Positions 52,224 to 62,227 are shown, counted from the stretch's first letter. The stretch: DNA of 64,000 nucleotides from an uncultured Bacteriovoracaceae bacterium (GCA_950054155.1 CATLOT010000017.1:1-64000), one strand, 5' to 3'. The notes: generated by a model not told the origin, from the letters alone. Program-made: numbers and translations.

Positions 52224-53272
52224 CTCTTCCAAACTCCATTGCTATCAAGAGAAAATGCTCTCTTCATCACCGAAGTGCTATCAAGGGAGTGAAGGGACCA
52301 ATTCATTTGCCACTGCCCTTTTTTCTTATGAAATTCAACCTGGGCGTAGTTCTTCTCTATCATGACATTTCTCTTTCCATAGAGAAGCCTGACAGGAGTA
52401 CGGGCATCTTCTCTTAATATATGGGTAAGACCACTACTTTGAAACTCTGGATACTCGACGCGTTTCCACCCTCTTGAAAACTTTCTCTTAATAAAAGCGC
52501 CGAAGTGTTTATCCCCACTTAAGAAGAAAGTCCCCGAGAGATCATACTTTGCCACAAGTTCCATAAGGCGGGTCTTCTCATCAGGAAACTGACTCCAATC
52601 CTCTGTGACAAATAAACGGTTAAGAAGAACCCCAATAGGTGAAGCAATGATATTGATATCAGCCTCACTCTGGGCCATTTCCTCTTCGAGCCACTGCCAC
52701 TGGGCTTCACCGAGAAGGTCTTGCCCACGCCCGGTCTCTTCACTTCTAAAGTAGCGACAGTCAAGAAGATAGAATTTTATCTTTCCTCCCATCTCTTCTC
52801 TTGTGTGGTAAATCCCCTCTTGGTCCCGCCTCTTATCGTTTTTAGCGACATCAAGAAAATCGAGATGCAGTTGCTGACTCTCTTCTTTCTTTGAATAAGT
52901 GCGGTCTCCATTATTCACGCCAAAGTCATGGTCATCCCAGATACCATCAATGGGAAAGCGCTCTTTAAAGCGGCCATAGGGACCCTTTAAAAGCGTCTGA
53001 TACTTTGAGCGCATGCTCGCCATATTTGTGGTGTCGCCATAAATATTATCCCCAAGCCAAAGCCATAGATCTGGATTATGTTTGGCGATAACATCCCAGT
53101 GGCGCTGAGAAGAATAGTGAAGATTACAAGAGCCAAAGCAAAAGCGAAAAGACTCACTCTCCTCTCTTGCTTTTAAGCTGCTCATAGGTGCCATTGCTGC
53201 AAGGGCTGCACCCTTTAGAAAATCACGTTTTGAAAAGGCACGTGATGGGCCTCCTAATTCATCCCTGTCCAT
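52220..53272 (-). CDS. PhoD-like metallophosphatase/phosphodiesterase with Tat-like signal
   Basis: The 350-residue protein begins with a Tat-type leader containing SKRDFLKGAALAAMAPM (an SKRxFLK variant of the twin-arginine motif). The PhoD catalytic blocks follow: FCFGSCNLHY, WLWLGDNIYGD, IWDDHDFGVNNGD, YLLDCRYFR and FLSGDKHFGAF, which supply the metal-binding Asp, Asn and His residues. PhoD enzymes cleave phosphodiesters including teichoic acids and phospholipids. The substrate here is unknown. Coupled to the downstream FecR gene. Confidence 0.88.
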   Translation of the reverse strand: MDRDELGGPSRAFSKRDFLKGAALAAMAPMSSLKAREESESFRFCFGSCNLHYSSQRHWDVIAKHNPDLWLWLGDNIYGDTTNMASMRSKYQTLLKGPYGRFKERFPIDGIWDDHDFGVNNGDRTYSKKEESQQLHLDFLDVAKNDKRRDQEGIYHTREEMGGKIKFYLLDCRYFRSEETGRGQDLLGEAQWQWLEEEMAQSEADINIIASPIGVLLNRLFVTEDWSQFPDEKTRLMELVAKYDLSGTFFLSGDKHFGAFIKRKFSRGWKRVEYPEFQSSGLTHILREDARTPVRLLYGKRNVMIEKNYAQVEFHKKKGQWQMNWSLHSLDSTSVMKRAFSLDSNGVWKR

Positions 53273-53358
53273 AGGTACTCACCTTTCTTTCCCCCCTATT
53301 ATCAGAGGGGACAAATCTTTCCATTGATTCAAATCCATTAGTACTTGATAATGAAACT

Positions 53359-54333
53359 ATGGGAGCACCCAAAAAATCAAATAATATTATCGATTCTCGA
53401 TTTAATCTTCATGACGAGTTCTTTGCCAACTACACAAGTGAGCACACACGCAAAAACTACAAGACTGATTTAATCAAGTTTCTTGAGTATCTGCATGACT
53501 TTGCTGAAGGTGCCCCAAAAGACCTTTGTAAAGTCGAAAGAGAGCATGTCATCACCTATCGTAACTTTCTTCTTGAAACCGGTGGTCACGACGGCAGGCC
53601 CTCAGCGCCAAAGACCGTAGCGCGTAAATTGGCCAGTCTCTCTAGTTATTTTGATTATCTTGTCGAAAAGGGAGAGCGCGAGTTTAACCCCGTACAAAGT
53701 GTTAAGCGCCCAAGAAGAGAAGTTATCAAACCCACTCAGGCCTTAGAAAAAGAACAAGTGAGAGCACTCTTTGAAATACTCAGCCAAGGCGATAAAGAAA
53801 GCTCTAGCCGCTTCCTTCACCGTGCCCTTCTCGTCAGCTTCTTTATGACCGGAATGAGAAAGGCTGAGGTCCTAAGCCTTCGCTTTAAAGATTATCGTGA
53901 GATCAATGATCTTCGCGTTTTTGAATTTGTTGGTAAGGGCGGCAAAGTCGGCCAAAAGGTCTTGCATCCCCTCGTCATTGAAGCCTTAGAGGAATACCTT
54001 GAGTGGATGAAGGCACAGGGCCGAGAGCACGCAAGCGAAGACTGGCTCTTTCAGCCCACAAGAAATCCAAGTGACCCCAGCAACCTCAACAAACCTCTCA
54101 ACCCGCGCACAATCAATGAGATCATCTCTAAGTATGGAAAGAAAATTGGCCTCAACTTTTCGATTAGCCCCCATAGTGCCCGGGCCACCTTTATCGGAGA
54201 ACTTCTTGAAGCGGGCGTTGATATCTACTCCGTCGCTCGGGAGGTGAATCATAGTTCCGTTAAAACCACTCAGGAGTACGATAAAAGGCGAAAGAAACTT
54301 AGTGACAGCCCGATAAGTAAGCTTCGCTATTAG
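53359..54333 (+). CDS. Tyrosine recombinase (XerC/D-like)
   Basis: Site-specific recombinase of 324 residues. The SAM-like core-binding domain spans about 15-110 (YTSEHTRKNYKTDLIKFLEY). The catalytic domain follows with Arg167 in TGMRKAEVLSL, HxxR as His272-SA-Arg275 in SPHSARATFIGELLEAG, His298 in EVNHSSVKTT, and the nucleophile Tyr307 in QEYDKRR. All catalytic residues are intact. The HxxR and box II wording (VNHSS, not LGHSS) differ from canonical XerC/XerD, so a lineage-specific Xer or a domesticated integrase are both possible. No dif-like site is recognised nearby. Confidence 0.88.
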   Translation: MGAPKKSNNIIDSRFNLHDEFFANYTSEHTRKNYKTDLIKFLEYLHDFAEGAPKDLCKVEREHVITYRNFLLETGGHDGRPSAPKTVARKLASLSSYFDYLVEKGEREFNPVQSVKRPRREVIKPTQALEKEQVRALFEILSQGDKESSSRFLHRALLVSFFMTGMRKAEVLSLRFKDYREINDLRVFEFVGKGGKVGQKVLHPLVIEALEEYLEWMKAQGREHASEDWLFQPTRNPSDPSNLNKPLNPRTINEIISKYGKKIGLNFSISPHSARATFIGELLEAGVDIYSVAREVNHSSVKTTQEYDKRRKKLSDSPISKLRY

Positions 54334-54497
54334 CTCTCTTCAAAAAAAAGAATTAGTGTTCTTTTCTCCTCTTTTTCTTTCCATAGCACTACATGCGGTG
54401 TGATTTCTCTAAAAATCTTCTTTACGACATGGCGTGTGAAGGCAAGAAATTCCAAAGTGTAAGAAAAATTCAGAAAAAAAATTTCGCCCTCTTTAAA
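54330..54497 (-). pseudogene. Short minus-strand coding remnant or small gene
   Basis: An open frame of 55 codons ends with TAA at 54330-54332, overlapping the recombinase stop exactly as the real convergent pairs in this window do. It reads protein-like: LEFLAFTRHVVKKIFREITP and HVVLWKEKEEKRTLILFFEE. No ATG or GTG is available; TTG 54455 would give 41 residues without a ribosome site. It is best regarded as a decayed gene end, or a small protein with an unusual start. Confidence 0.4.
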
Positions 54498-54845
54498 TTA
54501 TACTAAACCCAGTGGCGAAGGCATTATAGGCCAGATCAAAACTTTTAACGCAAAAGGCTATGAAAAAAAAGACATCCTTTTTTAAACACTGGCCCTAGTG
54601 CTACTTGCCTACCTTTGCTACCCTATATCTAGAGACACAACTTCAAAAATTGAAGGCGAAAGTCAGTAATATCAGTGACAAAAACACTCTGTTACTTACT
54701 TAATTAGCTGCTTAACGGATTTAAGCGGGTGACTTTTTTTGCGGTTAAATCTCTAAAGAAGACACACAACAAAACAACAACAGCACACTCGAATATCCTA
54801 ACCAACAAAAACATTTGGGTATTCTGATTTACGAAAGGAGGCATC
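54498..54845. other. Intergenic region upstream of nrdBA
   Basis: No convincing gene. One plus-strand frame (54463-54669) is interrupted by a single TAA at 54583 and reads GEGIIGQIKTFNAKGYEKKD before it and LALVLLAYLCYPISRDTTSK after it, possibly a decayed small membrane protein. CCCTAGTGCTA (54593) and CCCTATATCTA (54621) are similar 11-mers 28 bp apart. GCTTAA-CGGAT-TTAAGC (54708-54724) forms a small hairpin followed, 7 bases on, by a T-run. The promoter of nrdBA must lie here, but I cannot place it. Confidence 0.4.
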
Positions 54846-55814
54846 GTGGATCCAATTTTAGCACCAAACGAGGATCGTTTTGTAGTATTCCCCATCGAAT
54901 ACAATCGCATCTGGGAGATGTACAAGAATCACATGGCCGTGTTCTGGACTGCTGAGGAAATTGATCTTGTTCCTGATCTATCTGACTGGGAAAAGCTCAA
55001 TGACAACGAAAAGCATTTCATTAAGCACGTTCTCGCATTCTTTGCGGCCAGCGATGGTATTGTTAACGAAAACCTCGCCATGCGCTTTTATAACGAAGTT
55101 CAAATTCCTGAAGCACGTTGCTTCTATGGTTTTCAGATAGCCATGGAGAATATCCACTCTGAGACCTACTCTCTTCTAATCGATACTTATATCAAAGACA
55201 CTGCTGAGAAGAATAAGCTCTTTAAAGCTATTGATACCCTTCCTCCCGTTGCTAAGAAAGCGAAATGGGCAATGAAGTGGATTAGCTCAAAGAGAAGCTT
55301 TGCTGAAAGACTCGTGGCCTTTGCTGCCATTGAGGGAATTTTCTTCAGCGGCTCTTTCTGCTCTATTTTCTGGCTTAAGAAAAGAGGCCTCATGCCAGGT
55401 CTTTGTACTTCTAACGAATTTATTTCTCGTGACGAAGGCCTTCACTGTGAATTCGCGTGTCTTATTCACGAACTCCTCTCTGAAGAAGAAAAAGCTGATA
55501 AGGCGACTATTACAGCAATTATCAAAGAAGCGGTTGAAATTGAAAAAGAGTTCATCACGGACGCTCTTCCTGTTTCCCTCATCGGTATGAATGCAGACCT
55601 TATGAGTCAGTATATTGAATTCGTCGCTGACCACTGGTTAAACCAACTTGGTTGTGACAGCGTTTACGACTCGGAAAATCCTTTTGATTGGATGGAGCTT
55701 ATCTCACTTGAAGGTAAGACTAACTTCTTTGAAAAGAGAGTTTCTGAATATGTTAGACCTGGTGTTGGACAAGACAAAGGCCAACAAGTATTCACACTAG
55801 ACGCGGAGTTTTAA
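54846..55814 (+). CDS. nrdB: Class I ribonucleotide reductase, radical (beta) subunit
   Basis: Generates the tyrosyl radical for ribonucleotide reduction. GTG 54846 is fixed by AAAGGAGG six bases upstream. The 322-residue protein has the di-metal ligands along helices: WTAEEID, then Glu101 and His104 in [14 protein letters not shown] with radical Tyr108 at the E. coli Tyr122 position, later the Glu of [10 protein letters not shown] and Glu/His in RDEGLHCEF. The C-terminus ends FTLDAEF for docking to NrdA. Order nrdB-nrdA, with 1 bp between, is reversed relative to E. coli. Confidence 0.95.
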   Translation: MDPILAPNEDRFVVFPIEYNRIWEMYKNHMAVFWTAEEIDLVPDLSDWEKLNDNEKHFIKHVLAFFAASDGIVNENLAMRFYNEVQIPEARCFYGFQIAMENIHSETYSLLIDTYIKDTAEKNKLFKAIDTLPPVAKKAKWAMKWISSKRSFAERLVAFAAIEGIFFSGSFCSIFWLKKRGLMPGLCTSNEFISRDEGLHCEFACLIHELLSEEEKADKATITAIIKEAVEIEKEFITDALPVSLIGMNADLMSQYIEFVADHWLNQLGCDSVYDSENPFDWMELISLEGKTNFFEKRVSEYVRPGVGQDKGQQVFTLDAEF

Positions 55815-55815
55815 G

Positions 55816-58173
55816 ATGTACGTCATCACAAGAAGCGGCGAAAAAGAGCCTATTAAATTCGATAAAATTACAGAAAGAATTCATACACTTGGTTCCGATC
55901 TCGATGATCGTGTAGACCCCTCTGCCATCGCCCAAAAGGTGATCGAAGGGATCTATGACGGAATCACGACTCGTGAGCTAGATCAGCTTGCAGCCGAAAC
56001 TGCAGCCTATCTTTCGACGAAGCACCCAGACTACAGTAAGATGGCCGGTCGAATTGCCGTATCCAATCTTCACAAAGAAACTCGTGGCTGCTTTTCTGAA
56101 AATATCAAGGCAATGTATGCCTACGTGAATGAGAAAACGGGTGAGCACGCTCCCCTTATCTCAAAAGAACTCCATGACACTGTTATGGAAAACGCAGAGA
56201 TGCTTGATAAGGCCGTTGTCGACAATAGAGATTTTGACTACGACTACTTTGGTTTTAAAACACTTGAGCGTTCATACCTCCTGCGTATGGATGGCACAAT
56301 CGTTGAAAGACCCGGTCAAATGCTTATGCGTGTTTCTGTTGGAATCCATATGAATAATATGGAAGCTGCCATTGAAACTTATAACCTTATGAGCAAGAAG
56401 CTTTTCACACACGCTTCTCCAACTCTCTTTAACAGTGGAACAAGTAAGCCCCAACTTTCTAGCTGCTTTCTTCTCACGATGAAAGACGACAGTATCGAAG
56501 GAATCTACGATACTCTCCGTCAGACAGCTCTTATTAGCCAAAGCGCCGGTGGTATTGGTCTCTCTATCCACAATATCCGCGCTAAGGGTTCTGCGATTAA
56601 AGGAACAAATGGAACATCAAATGGTGTTGTTCCTATGCTCAAGGTCTTCAACGATACTGCTCGCTATGTTGACCAAGGTGGTGGTAAGCGTAAAGGCGCT
56701 TTTGCGATCTACCTTGAGCCGTGGCATGCCGATGTCTTTGACTTTCTTGAAATGAAGAAGAACACAGGTAAGGATGAGCAACGTGCTCGTGACCTTTTCT
56801 ACGCTATGTGGACTCCTGATCTTTTCATGAAGCGAGTTGAACAGGATGGAATGTGGTCACTCTTTTGCCCCCATGAATGTCCAGGTCTTGCTGACACTTA
56901 CGGCGCTGAGTTTGAAAAGCTCTACACTCGTTACGAAACTGAAGGTAAAGCGAAGAAAACTGTTCGCGCCCAAGACCTATGGTTTCATATTCTTGAGTCT
57001 CAGGTTGAAACCGGTTCTCCTTACATGCTCTACAAAGACGCCGTTAATGAGAAATCGAATCAGAAAAACCTTGGAACAATTAAGTCTTCAAATCTCTGTA
57101 CAGAGATCATGGAATACACTGCCCCTGACGAAGTTGCCGTTTGCAACCTTGCCTCAGTGGCCCTTAATAAGTTCGTTAATGAAGAAACTGGTGAATACAA
57201 CCATCAAGAACTCTATGATGTCGTTCGTCGCATGACTTACAACCTCAATAGAATCATCGACATTAACTACTACCCGGTGCCAGAAGCGAAGAACTCCAAT
57301 ATGCGCCATCGTCCGATCGGCCTTGGTGTTCAGGGTCTAGCAGACACCTTCTTCCTTATGAGACTTCCTTTTGAATCTGAAGAAGCAAAGAAGGTGAATC
57401 AAGAGATTTTTGAAACCATCTACTTTGCTGCCGTTACGGCATCTGCTGAGATGGCCGAAATTGATGGGCCTTACAAGACCTTTGAAGGGTCACCTATGAG
57501 CCAGGGAATCTTTCAATTTGATATGTGGGGAACAAAGCCCACCTCGGGTCGTTGGGACTGGGATAGCTTAAAAGAGAGAGTCATGAAGACAGGTGTCAGA
57601 AACTCTCTTCTTGTTGCCCCTATGCCAACTGCATCGACTTCACAGATTCTTGGTAATAATGAGTGCTTTGAGCCCATTACCTCTAATATCTATGTAAGGC
57701 GTGTACTCTCTGGTGAATTTGCCGTTGTTAACAAGTACCTTGTAAAAGACCTTGTTGAGCGTAATCTTTGGGACGATGACATGAGAAATGAAATCATTGC
57801 AAGCAATGGTTCTATTCAAAGCATTGAAAGAATCCCTGAAGACATTAAGCAACTTTACAAAACGGTATGGGAAATTTCTCAACGTGCTGTTATTGATCAC
57901 GCAGCTCTTCGTGGACCATTTATTGACCAAGGTCAATCGATGAATGTTCACATTCAAGAACCTAACTTTGGTAAACTCTCTTCTATGCACTTCTATGCCT
58001 GGAAGGCGGGTCTCAAAACAGGTATGTACTACTTGAGAACAAGAGCTGTTGTTAATGCGGTTCAGTTTACAGTTAAGAACAACCAAAAAGATAAGCCAAC
58101 TCAAGCAGAGGCTGAAGCTCAAATGGTGTGTTCAATTGAAAATCCTGATGACTGCGTCATGTGCGGAAGTTAA
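55816..58173 (+). CDS. nrdA: Class I ribonucleotide reductase, catalytic (alpha) subunit
   Basis: Reduces ribonucleoside diphosphates. The 785-residue protein starts with an ATP-cone ([20 protein letters not shown]), so dATP inhibition of overall activity is expected. The catalytic barrel shows [15 protein letters not shown] with the substrate-side Cys, [19 protein letters not shown], the NLCTE segment with the active-site Cys, [13 protein letters not shown], and the tyrosine pair near MYYLRT. The tail ends DDCVMCGS, the CxxC that is re-reduced by thioredoxin or glutaredoxin. All key residues are visible. Confidence 0.96.
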   Translation: MYVITRSGEKEPIKFDKITERIHTLGSDLDDRVDPSAIAQKVIEGIYDGITTRELDQLAAETAAYLSTKHPDYSKMAGRIAVSNLHKETRGCFSENIKAMYAYVNEKTGEHAPLISKELHDTVMENAEMLDKAVVDNRDFDYDYFGFKTLERSYLLRMDGTIVERPGQMLMRVSVGIHMNNMEAAIETYNLMSKKLFTHASPTLFNSGTSKPQLSSCFLLTMKDDSIEGIYDTLRQTALISQSAGGIGLSIHNIRAKGSAIKGTNGTSNGVVPMLKVFNDTARYVDQGGGKRKGAFAIYLEPWHADVFDFLEMKKNTGKDEQRARDLFYAMWTPDLFMKRVEQDGMWSLFCPHECPGLADTYGAEFEKLYTRYETEGKAKKTVRAQDLWFHILESQVETGSPYMLYKDAVNEKSNQKNLGTIKSSNLCTEIMEYTAPDEVAVCNLASVALNKFVNEETGEYNHQELYDVVRRMTYNLNRIIDINYYPVPEAKNSNMRHRPIGLGVQGLADTFFLMRLPFESEEAKKVNQEIFETIYFAAVTASAEMAEIDGPYKTFEGSPMSQGIFQFDMWGTKPTSGRWDWDSLKERVMKTGVRNSLLVAPMPTASTSQILGNNECFEPITSNIYVRRVLSGEFAVVNKYLVKDLVERNLWDDDMRNEIIASNGSIQSIERIPEDIKQLYKTVWEISQRAVIDHAALRGPFIDQGQSMNVHIQEPNFGKLSSMHFYAWKAGLKTGMYYLRTRAVVNAVQFTVKNNQKDKPTQAEAEAQMVCSIENPDDCVMCGS

Positions 58174-58199
58174 GATCAAGAAAAGACTTTAGTTAGCAT

Positions 58200-58233
58200 A
58201 AAGGCCTCCTCTTCAAAGTGGAGGCCTTTTTTT
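58200..58233 (+). terminator. Intrinsic terminator of nrdBA
   Basis: AAAGGCCTCC and GGAGGCCTTT form a perfect 10-bp stem around a 10-base loop, followed by a T-run to about 58233, 27 bp after the nrdA stop. This is the clearest factor-independent terminator in the window. Confidence 0.92.
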
Positions 58234-58249
58234 ATCCCCCCCAAAGACT

Positions 58250-59104
58250 ATGACAAATACAGGTTACCTTTACGCAATAGTGGCATTTGGTATCTGGGGA
58301 CTAGTTCCTCTCTTTTGGCAATATATCACTCACCTAAACCCCATCAACCTCTTAGGCCATCGTATCCTTTGGGGATTACTAGTGCTTGTTCCTTTTCTTT
58401 ATAATAAAGGCCCCTTAAAAATTTTCACCAAGGCCGCGAGAGAAAAACCTATCTACCTCTTAGCAAGCACTATTCTCATCGCAACAAACTGGTACACTTT
58501 CGTCTACGCGACTCAAGCCCAGAAAATGGTGGAAGCAAGCTTGGGTTATTTCCTTAACCCTCTTCTCAATGTCATCATCGGTATTTTCTTTTTTAAAGAA
58601 CACATCACAAAGATAAAGGTTGTAAGTTTTCTCTTGGCACTTATAGGGGTGATCTTCTTTGCTCTAGGAAGAAGCGGAGACATCTGGATAAGCCTCACGC
58701 TGGCCTTCAGCTTTGCTCTCTATGGTGTCATCCATAAACTCAGTGACAACAAAGGATTAGAGGGACTCTACATTGAGTTAGTCCTTCTCCTTCTCACCTT
58801 CATCCCCTTTCTCTACTTCACGGGAGAATTTAAACCAGAGTCCATTTTGGAAGACAGAGGCTTTCTCGTTTTTCTCACAGGTGCCGTCACAATAACCCCC
58901 CTCGTCTTCTTCACGATGGCCGTAAAGCTGATTCCCTATAGCAGCGTCGGCTTCATTCAATACCTCGCTCCTCTGGGGCAACTTACAATAGGGGTGTTAA
59001 TCTTTAAGGAACCCCTAGAGGGCCAAAGCTTAATTAGTTTTATATTGATATGGCTCGCTCTTTTAATTTACACAGGGGCTCAACTCAAACGTAAACCCTT
59101 ATAG
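58250..59104 (+). CDS. rarD: RarD-type EamA/DMT transporter
   Basis: The 284-residue protein has ten predicted transmembrane helices in two EamA repeats and the RarD signatures GIWGLVPLFWQYI, LLGHRILWGLLVLVPF, ATNWYTFVYA and ASLGYFLNPLLNVIIG, later SSVGFIQYLAPLGQLTIGVL. RarD proteins are inner-membrane drug/metabolite exporters with poorly known substrates. It begins 17 bp after the nrdBA terminator and converges on the BtaA-like gene with a 6-bp overlap. Confidence 0.9.
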   Translation: MTNTGYLYAIVAFGIWGLVPLFWQYITHLNPINLLGHRILWGLLVLVPFLYNKGPLKIFTKAAREKPIYLLASTILIATNWYTFVYATQAQKMVEASLGYFLNPLLNVIIGIFFFKEHITKIKVVSFLLALIGVIFFALGRSGDIWISLTLAFSFALYGVIHKLSDNKGLEGLYIELVLLLLTFIPFLYFTGEFKPESILEDRGFLVFLTGAVTITPLVFFTMAVKLIPYSSVGFIQYLAPLGQLTIGVLIFKEPLEGQSLISFILIWLALLIYTGAQLKRKPL

Positions 59105-60202
59105 TTTACGAAAAAGGCCAAAGCGATAAACGCCAACCTTTTCCTTAGGATAAAGGTCAATAAAATCGTGAGTGATTTCTTCATAGCCATGAGTGTCTGC
59201 TTGAGGAACCCTTAGATAATTTCTTAAGCAGACGACCCCACCCTTTTTAAGAGAGGGCTTGATGGTCTGAAGAAAGTTCTTCTCGACTTCTCCTTTAAAG
59301 TAACTTGGAACATCACTCAGGCCGATGTAATCAAACTCGTCACTTCTCTCGCTTAGAGTATCAAGAAGATTTCCTTCACTATAGCGAACGCTATCAGAGG
59401 CCGCCATCTCTAATTTATTTTTAACGGCATAGAAATTAAGCTTATCTGCTTCGATGGGATTTCCGTCACTATGATTTATTCTTCCGTAAAAACACAAATG
59501 AGCAAAGAAGCTCTCTCTGGCCAGATTGTGGGTAAAGAGTTGTTCAAATGCTTTCTTATAATAGTCATAATGGGATTCACGTACATTCTTTTCAATAAAG
59601 TCTCCTTTATAAAGAAGAGCATTAAAGACCGACTTATTTCCCAGAAGGAAGAGGATTGAGTTCCACTTAGAACCACTAAAGGTATTTAAGAAATATTCTC
59701 TTTGCTCGTCGATATGATAGAAAGAGAAGAGTTGATCCCTTTCCTTTCGCATCAGAAGCTGAAGTGCCTTGCTCATAGTCTGAAAGGTCCTCTCCCACTT
59801 GCCGCTATACAGAAGGCTTTGCCAATTGGTTTGTTCAAAGAGGTCTTTAAAAAAATGACGATCACTCTCTACCAGCTCTAGGCGCGAGAAGAGTTTCTTT
59901 CGGGCATAGGAATTGTCCTGCTTACCATAGGGAGGAAAATCAAAGAACTGTAAAAACTCGTTATAATCAAGGGCGCGATAAAGGGCCGTACGAAGGCGGC
60001 AAAGGGCCAGTTGATAGGGTGAAACATCACCCATTTCAATGGATTCAACACTTTCACAGGCCATCAAGGGAAGCCCACGACTCCCACAGCCAGCAACATT
60101 GAAAATACTTTTACTTCCTAACTTTTTAACGATTTCAACATCAACCCCGGTGTCTTCGTTGCCAAGAGTGTAGTTTAATTGATTAAAGTATTTCTGTGTC
60201 AT
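59099..60202 (-). CDS. BtaA-like (DUF3419) 3-amino-3-carboxypropyl transferase
   Basis: BtaA transfers the 3-amino-3-carboxypropyl group of SAM to diacylglycerol, giving the homoserine headgroup of betaine lipids. The 367-residue product has the family features: SIFNVAGCGSRGLPLM in the SAM-binding loop position, VSPYQLALCRLRTALYRALD, YNEFLQFF, and a C-terminal methyltransferase-like half (YSEGNLLDTLSERSDEFDYI, GLSDVPSYF, GGVVCLRNYLR). No BtaB N-methyltransferase is next to it. Its ATG follows the acyl-ACP-reductase-like stop without a gap, so it is the last gene of a coupled lipid operon. The acceptor lipid is unknown. Confidence 0.78.
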   Translation of the reverse strand: MTQKYFNQLNYTLGNEDTGVDVEIVKKLGSKSIFNVAGCGSRGLPLMACESVESIEMGDVSPYQLALCRLRTALYRALDYNEFLQFFDFPPYGKQDNSYARKKLFSRLELVESDRHFFKDLFEQTNWQSLLYSGKWERTFQTMSKALQLLMRKERDQLFSFYHIDEQREYFLNTFSGSKWNSILFLLGNKSVFNALLYKGDFIEKNVRESHYDYYKKAFEQLFTHNLARESFFAHLCFYGRINHSDGNPIEADKLNFYAVKNKLEMAASDSVRYSEGNLLDTLSERSDEFDYIGLSDVPSYFKGEVEKNFLQTIKPSLKKGGVVCLRNYLRVPQADTHGYEEITHDFIDLYPKEKVGVYRFGLFRKL

Positions 60203-62227
60203 CTATGACCCTTTCTTCTTTAGAGCATGCTCGCGGCAAAGCTCAAATTCTTCATCGGTTATAAAACCATTATGGCCCATTATACAGCTAAGACGAACCC
60301 CATGTTCCTGACATAAACGATCCACTTCTAAAACTTTCTCATAATTTATATTGCGACTCAAAGTGAAGTTCTCATACTTTCCCTCCATCGCAAGTAAGGC
60401 AGTCTCGGCCAAGCAGGCGTATACAATATTTCCTTTAAGACCAAGATCCACTCTCATGTCTACTGGTCCAGGAAGCATCACTTCCCCAGAGGCGATCACC
60501 ATCACATCCGGTCTACTCAGAGCATCTTCTTCACTAATATCAAAGGGTCTAGAGACATCACAGATGATAGCACCTGGCTTGACTTGATCGATTTCAAGTA
60601 TTTTTCTTCCCTGAGCGCTTGTTGAGGTAATAATAAGATCACAATCACTAATATATTCTTCAGGATTGGTGCTTGAGTAAACACGCACATCACTATCAAT
60701 AGCCTCTATCTCCTCTTTAAGCTCCAAAAGCTTATAGGCCCGTGGCGCAACGATCACAACCTCACTCCAGCTCTTAGCAAGAATTTTCGCACTCACTGCT
60801 CCAATACTTCCAGTTGCCCCGATGATCATGACCTTGCCCTGATAGCGCTCGTTCTTCTTGACGACAAAATTCATCTTATCAAGAGCAAACTTGGCGGCCC
60901 AAAGAGTCGCACAAGCACTTAAGCTATTACCCGTTGTGACCGGTATTGGACTCTGATCGGCAACAGTCACCCCAGCATCACCTACAATCTTCGTATAGGC
61001 ACCCAGACCAATAATACGTGCCCCCTGACTTGCTCCTTCATCACAAAGCTTTATCAAACGGCCGTAAATAGAATTAACATCTTTTTCAAGCAACTTCTTA
61101 GGAGTCTCAGTCATGGTGTAGATGAGTCCTTCAACTTCCTTTCCATTTTTTTCAGAGACAATTCCTCCAATTTTTCCATGATAGAATCCAGGGAATTGGC
61201 TTATCGCCTCTTCCACAACAGGACCTAGGCTATCGCTAAAGCCCGTGAGAGGTTTGAGAAGCTTGTGGCGAAAGAGGTGCTTCTTACTAAGAGGATGAAT
61301 AATGAAGGCAAACTTTTCAATCTCATCAGCCCGTGGCCCAAAGTCAAAGTAGTGGGCCTTAAGCGTATTCTTTTCCATCCACTTAAGGATTGCCATTTCA
61401 TTAAGATATTCAACATCGTTTTGAGTGACCTGAAGGCAAGCCTCAACAAGACTAAAAGTGCTAAAATTAGCTTTAAGAATATTAGGCATGCAAACGACAG
61501 CTCCTCTTACCCCAGCCGCTATAAACTGCTTTTTACGAGAGTCACTAAGAAAGTCAATAAAAACAACCTTATCTTTAAGGTGACCCTGATCGACAAGATC
61601 AAAGGTACTATCATTGCCAACGAATATATCACTCTTAAAAAACTGAGGAATTTTATCGGAGCGCTTAGAAAAGTTACCAAGGTGAGATCGTTTAAGCTTC
61701 ATCCTCTTAAATAGCGGACGCATGGTTTTAATAAAGGTATCAAGATGCTTCTTATGGCCTAGAGTGAAGGGCTGCTTAAGAAAGAAGAGAGGATCTCCCA
61801 ATACCACTTGAGCCCCCGCATTAGTAATTTCATCAATAAGCGGATAATGAAAGGCACCTGCGTAAAAGCTCACTCTCTTGTCTTCAAAGAAGCGATGATG
61901 CTCTAAAGAGAATTTTCGAAGGGCAAAGGGAAGGAAATTTCTCTTAAGAAGGTTTCCATCCATCATAGGTGTCATTTTAGCGACTTTTTTTATTTTCTCG
62001 ATCTGAGGGTGAATAAAGCCTCCCCCCTTCATACTAATCACCGGGGGAACGCCACTTAAAGCAAAGGCATCAACAATCCCGTCATAATCTTTAATGATGC
62101 TCTTAGCGAGATTATAATCAAAATTGAGCTGATATTGGGAAACTCGAATAGATTCACCAAGGAAGTCTATAACCTCTTCTTCAAAAGCACCATTTCCTGA
62201 AAAGATAAGTGAAATAATATGCTTCAT
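60203..62227 (-). CDS. Acyl-ACP reductase-like protein with large N-terminal extension
   Basis: The C-terminal half (about 345-660) resembles cyanobacterial long-chain acyl-ACP reductase (AAR). It has GARIIGLGAYTKIVGDAG, TTGNSLSACATLWAA, the NAD(P)H loop G470-ATGSIG, SDCDLIITSTSAQGR, and Cys605 in VYACLAETALLAMEGKYENF, which aligns with the acylated active-site Cys of AAR (CFAEAILLEFEG). AAR reduces acyl-ACP to fatty aldehyde. The first about 330 residues form an additional alpha/beta region I do not recognise (GGGFIHPQIEKIKKVAK, SFYAGAFHYPLIDEI). At 674 residues it is twice AAR length. Coupled by overlaps to neighbours on both sides. Confidence 0.78.
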   Translation of the reverse strand: MKHIISLIFSGNGAFEEEVIDFLGESIRVSQYQLNFDYNLAKSIIKDYDGIVDAFALSGVPPVISMKGGGFIHPQIEKIKKVAKMTPMMDGNLLKRNFLPFALRKFSLEHHRFFEDKRVSFYAGAFHYPLIDEITNAGAQVVLGDPLFFLKQPFTLGHKKHLDTFIKTMRPLFKRMKLKRSHLGNFSKRSDKIPQFFKSDIFVGNDSTFDLVDQGHLKDKVVFIDFLSDSRKKQFIAAGVRGAVVCMPNILKANFSTFSLVEACLQVTQNDVEYLNEMAILKWMEKNTLKAHYFDFGPRADEIEKFAFIIHPLSKKHLFRHKLLKPLTGFSDSLGPVVEEAISQFPGFYHGKIGGIVSEKNGKEVEGLIYTMTETPKKLLEKDVNSIYGRLIKLCDEGASQGARIIGLGAYTKIVGDAGVTVADQSPIPVTTGNSLSACATLWAAKFALDKMNFVVKKNERYQGKVMIIGATGSIGAVSAKILAKSWSEVVIVAPRAYKLLELKEEIEAIDSDVRVYSSTNPEEYISDCDLIITSTSAQGRKILEIDQVKPGAIICDVSRPFDISEEDALSRPDVMVIASGEVMLPGPVDMRVDLGLKGNIVYACLAETALLAMEGKYENFTLSRNINYEKVLEVDRLCQEHGVRLSCIMGHNGFITDEEFELCREHALKKKGS

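Noticed and set aside
54560-54598. 12-codon frame starting ATG 54560 (MKKKTSFFKHWP)
   Set aside because: Too short, poor ribosome site; more likely part of decayed sequence.
54593-54631. Pair of CCCTA-N3-CTA 11-mers as NrdR boxes upstream of nrdBA
   Set aside because: Spacing (28 bp) does not fit the roughly three-turn spacing of NrdR box pairs and the match to the box is poor; kept only as a note.
57640-58122. 160-codon minus-strand frame inside nrdA
   Set aside because: Shadow of a highly conserved gene.
61265-61714. 149-codon plus-strand frame inside the acyl-ACP-reductase-like gene
   Set aside because: Lys-rich translation, no ribosome site, entirely antisense to a coupled operon gene.
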